Below the pieces are notes generated by a model, which was not told the DNA's origin, did not search any database, and saw only the letters and a program-made list of their open reading frames with translations. Shown in pieces: positions 5,291 to 5,422 of a stretch of 5,422 nt of DNA. The DNA is taken from the NCBI GenBank assembly GCA_900765525.1, contig CAAFRY010000037.1, positions 1 through 5,422 on the forward strand, given 5' to 3'. Position numbers and translations under genes: made by a program. This stretch comes from an uncultured Blautia sp. GTDB taxonomy: Bacteria; Bacillota; Clostridia; Lachnospirales; Lachnospiraceae. Each line of letters begins with the position of its first letter. The stretch's first letter is position 1.

Positions 5291-5388
5291 AGACGGAGAC
5301 TCTTTCGTCTTCCCGCTTTTTCTTTCACCAGAAAAAGCAGGAACCCTTACTTATGAGAATCCTGCCGGCGGTAGGTGATATGCTCACG
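5291..5388. other. Structured non-coding stretch with competing hairpins
   Basis: No convincing gene follows the SDR stop. Possible stems are: AGACG/CGTCT (5291-5295 with 5306-5310); TTCC-C-GCTTTTTC (5310-5322) with GAAAAAGC-A-GGAA (5331-5343), 12 of 13 pairs on the plus strand, where the one mismatch becomes a G-U pair in minus-strand RNA; GCAGGA/TCCTGC (5337-5342 with 5360-5365), which excludes the previous stem; CCTGCC/GGTAGG (5361-5366 with 5370-5375), with a G-U on the plus strand; and GTGA/TCAC (5375-5378 with 5384-5387), which shares base 5375 with the stem before it. No stem is followed by a T-run, so this is not a simple terminator. It may be a leader of a gene beyond the window or a small RNA; I could not match it to a known riboswitch. 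Confidence 0.35.
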
Positions 5389-5422
5389 ATAAAAAATTTA
5401 AAACACGCCAGATAAAATTTTA

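Noticed and set aside
5020..5328. A 102-codon minus-strand frame over the end of the SDR gene
   Set aside because: It overlaps the conserved SDR C-terminus, has no good RBS and starts inside a hairpin; judged a shadow.
5380..5415. An 11-codon frame MLTIKNLKHAR after an AGGTGA-like site
   Set aside because: The opening resembles some ABC transporter ATPases, but a TAA follows at once. It is too short to claim without sequence beyond the window; at most a leader peptide.
5245..5422. A known riboswitch class after the SDR gene
   Set aside because: The stretch was compared from memory with c-di-GMP, TPP, SAM, fluoride, ZTP, preQ1, purine and manganese consensus cores; none fits.

Overview
The window looks like chromosomal DNA of a low-GC Gram-positive bacterium of the Clostridia, probably Lachnospiraceae. 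This rests on the strong AGGAGG-type ribosome binding sites in front of most genes, AT-rich intergenic DNA with sigma-A-like promoters (two with an extended TG-A-TATACT -10), and the look of the proteins. The placement comes from reading the sequence, not from a database match.

Layout from left to right. (1) Positions 1-263, minus strand: the first 87 codons of an unrecognised protein that runs off the left edge, with a good RBS and a candidate promoter. (2) Positions 264-522: a gene-free stretch holding that promoter and an 11-bp inverted repeat that may end the next transcript. (3) Positions 523-3093, minus strand: a large 856-residue protein. A KaiC/RecA-like N-terminal domain without a normal Walker A loop is joined to the nucleotide-binding (ATP-grasp) domain of the PPDK/PEP-synthase family and to a distinctive C-terminal domain. 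The phospho-histidine and PEP/pyruvate barrel domains of true PEP synthases are absent. (4) Positions 3094-3258: its leader, with a candidate promoter followed by a strong intrinsic terminator placed before the start codon. (5) Positions 3250-4340, minus strand: a 297-residue GIY-YIG nuclease-like protein. A doubtful 66-codon frame overlaps its stop as ATGA and lies in a stretch marked by an 18-bp direct repeat and two hairpins. (6) Positions 4341-4536: a divergent intergenic region with a very good minus-strand promoter and small repeats that could be operators. (7) Positions 4537-5244, plus strand: a 235-residue short-chain dehydrogenase/reductase. (8) Positions 5245-5422: no gene, but several potential hairpins, some mutually exclusive.

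The genes do not form an evident pathway. The SDR is divergent from the rest. The GIY-YIG gene and the ATP-grasp gene point the same way but are separated by a terminator and a separate promoter. The most unusual items are the domain architecture of the large protein, the terminator inside its probable leader, the repeat-bounded insert at the end of the GIY-YIG gene, and the structured DNA at the right edge. No complete mobile element, CRISPR array, tRNA or rRNA was seen.
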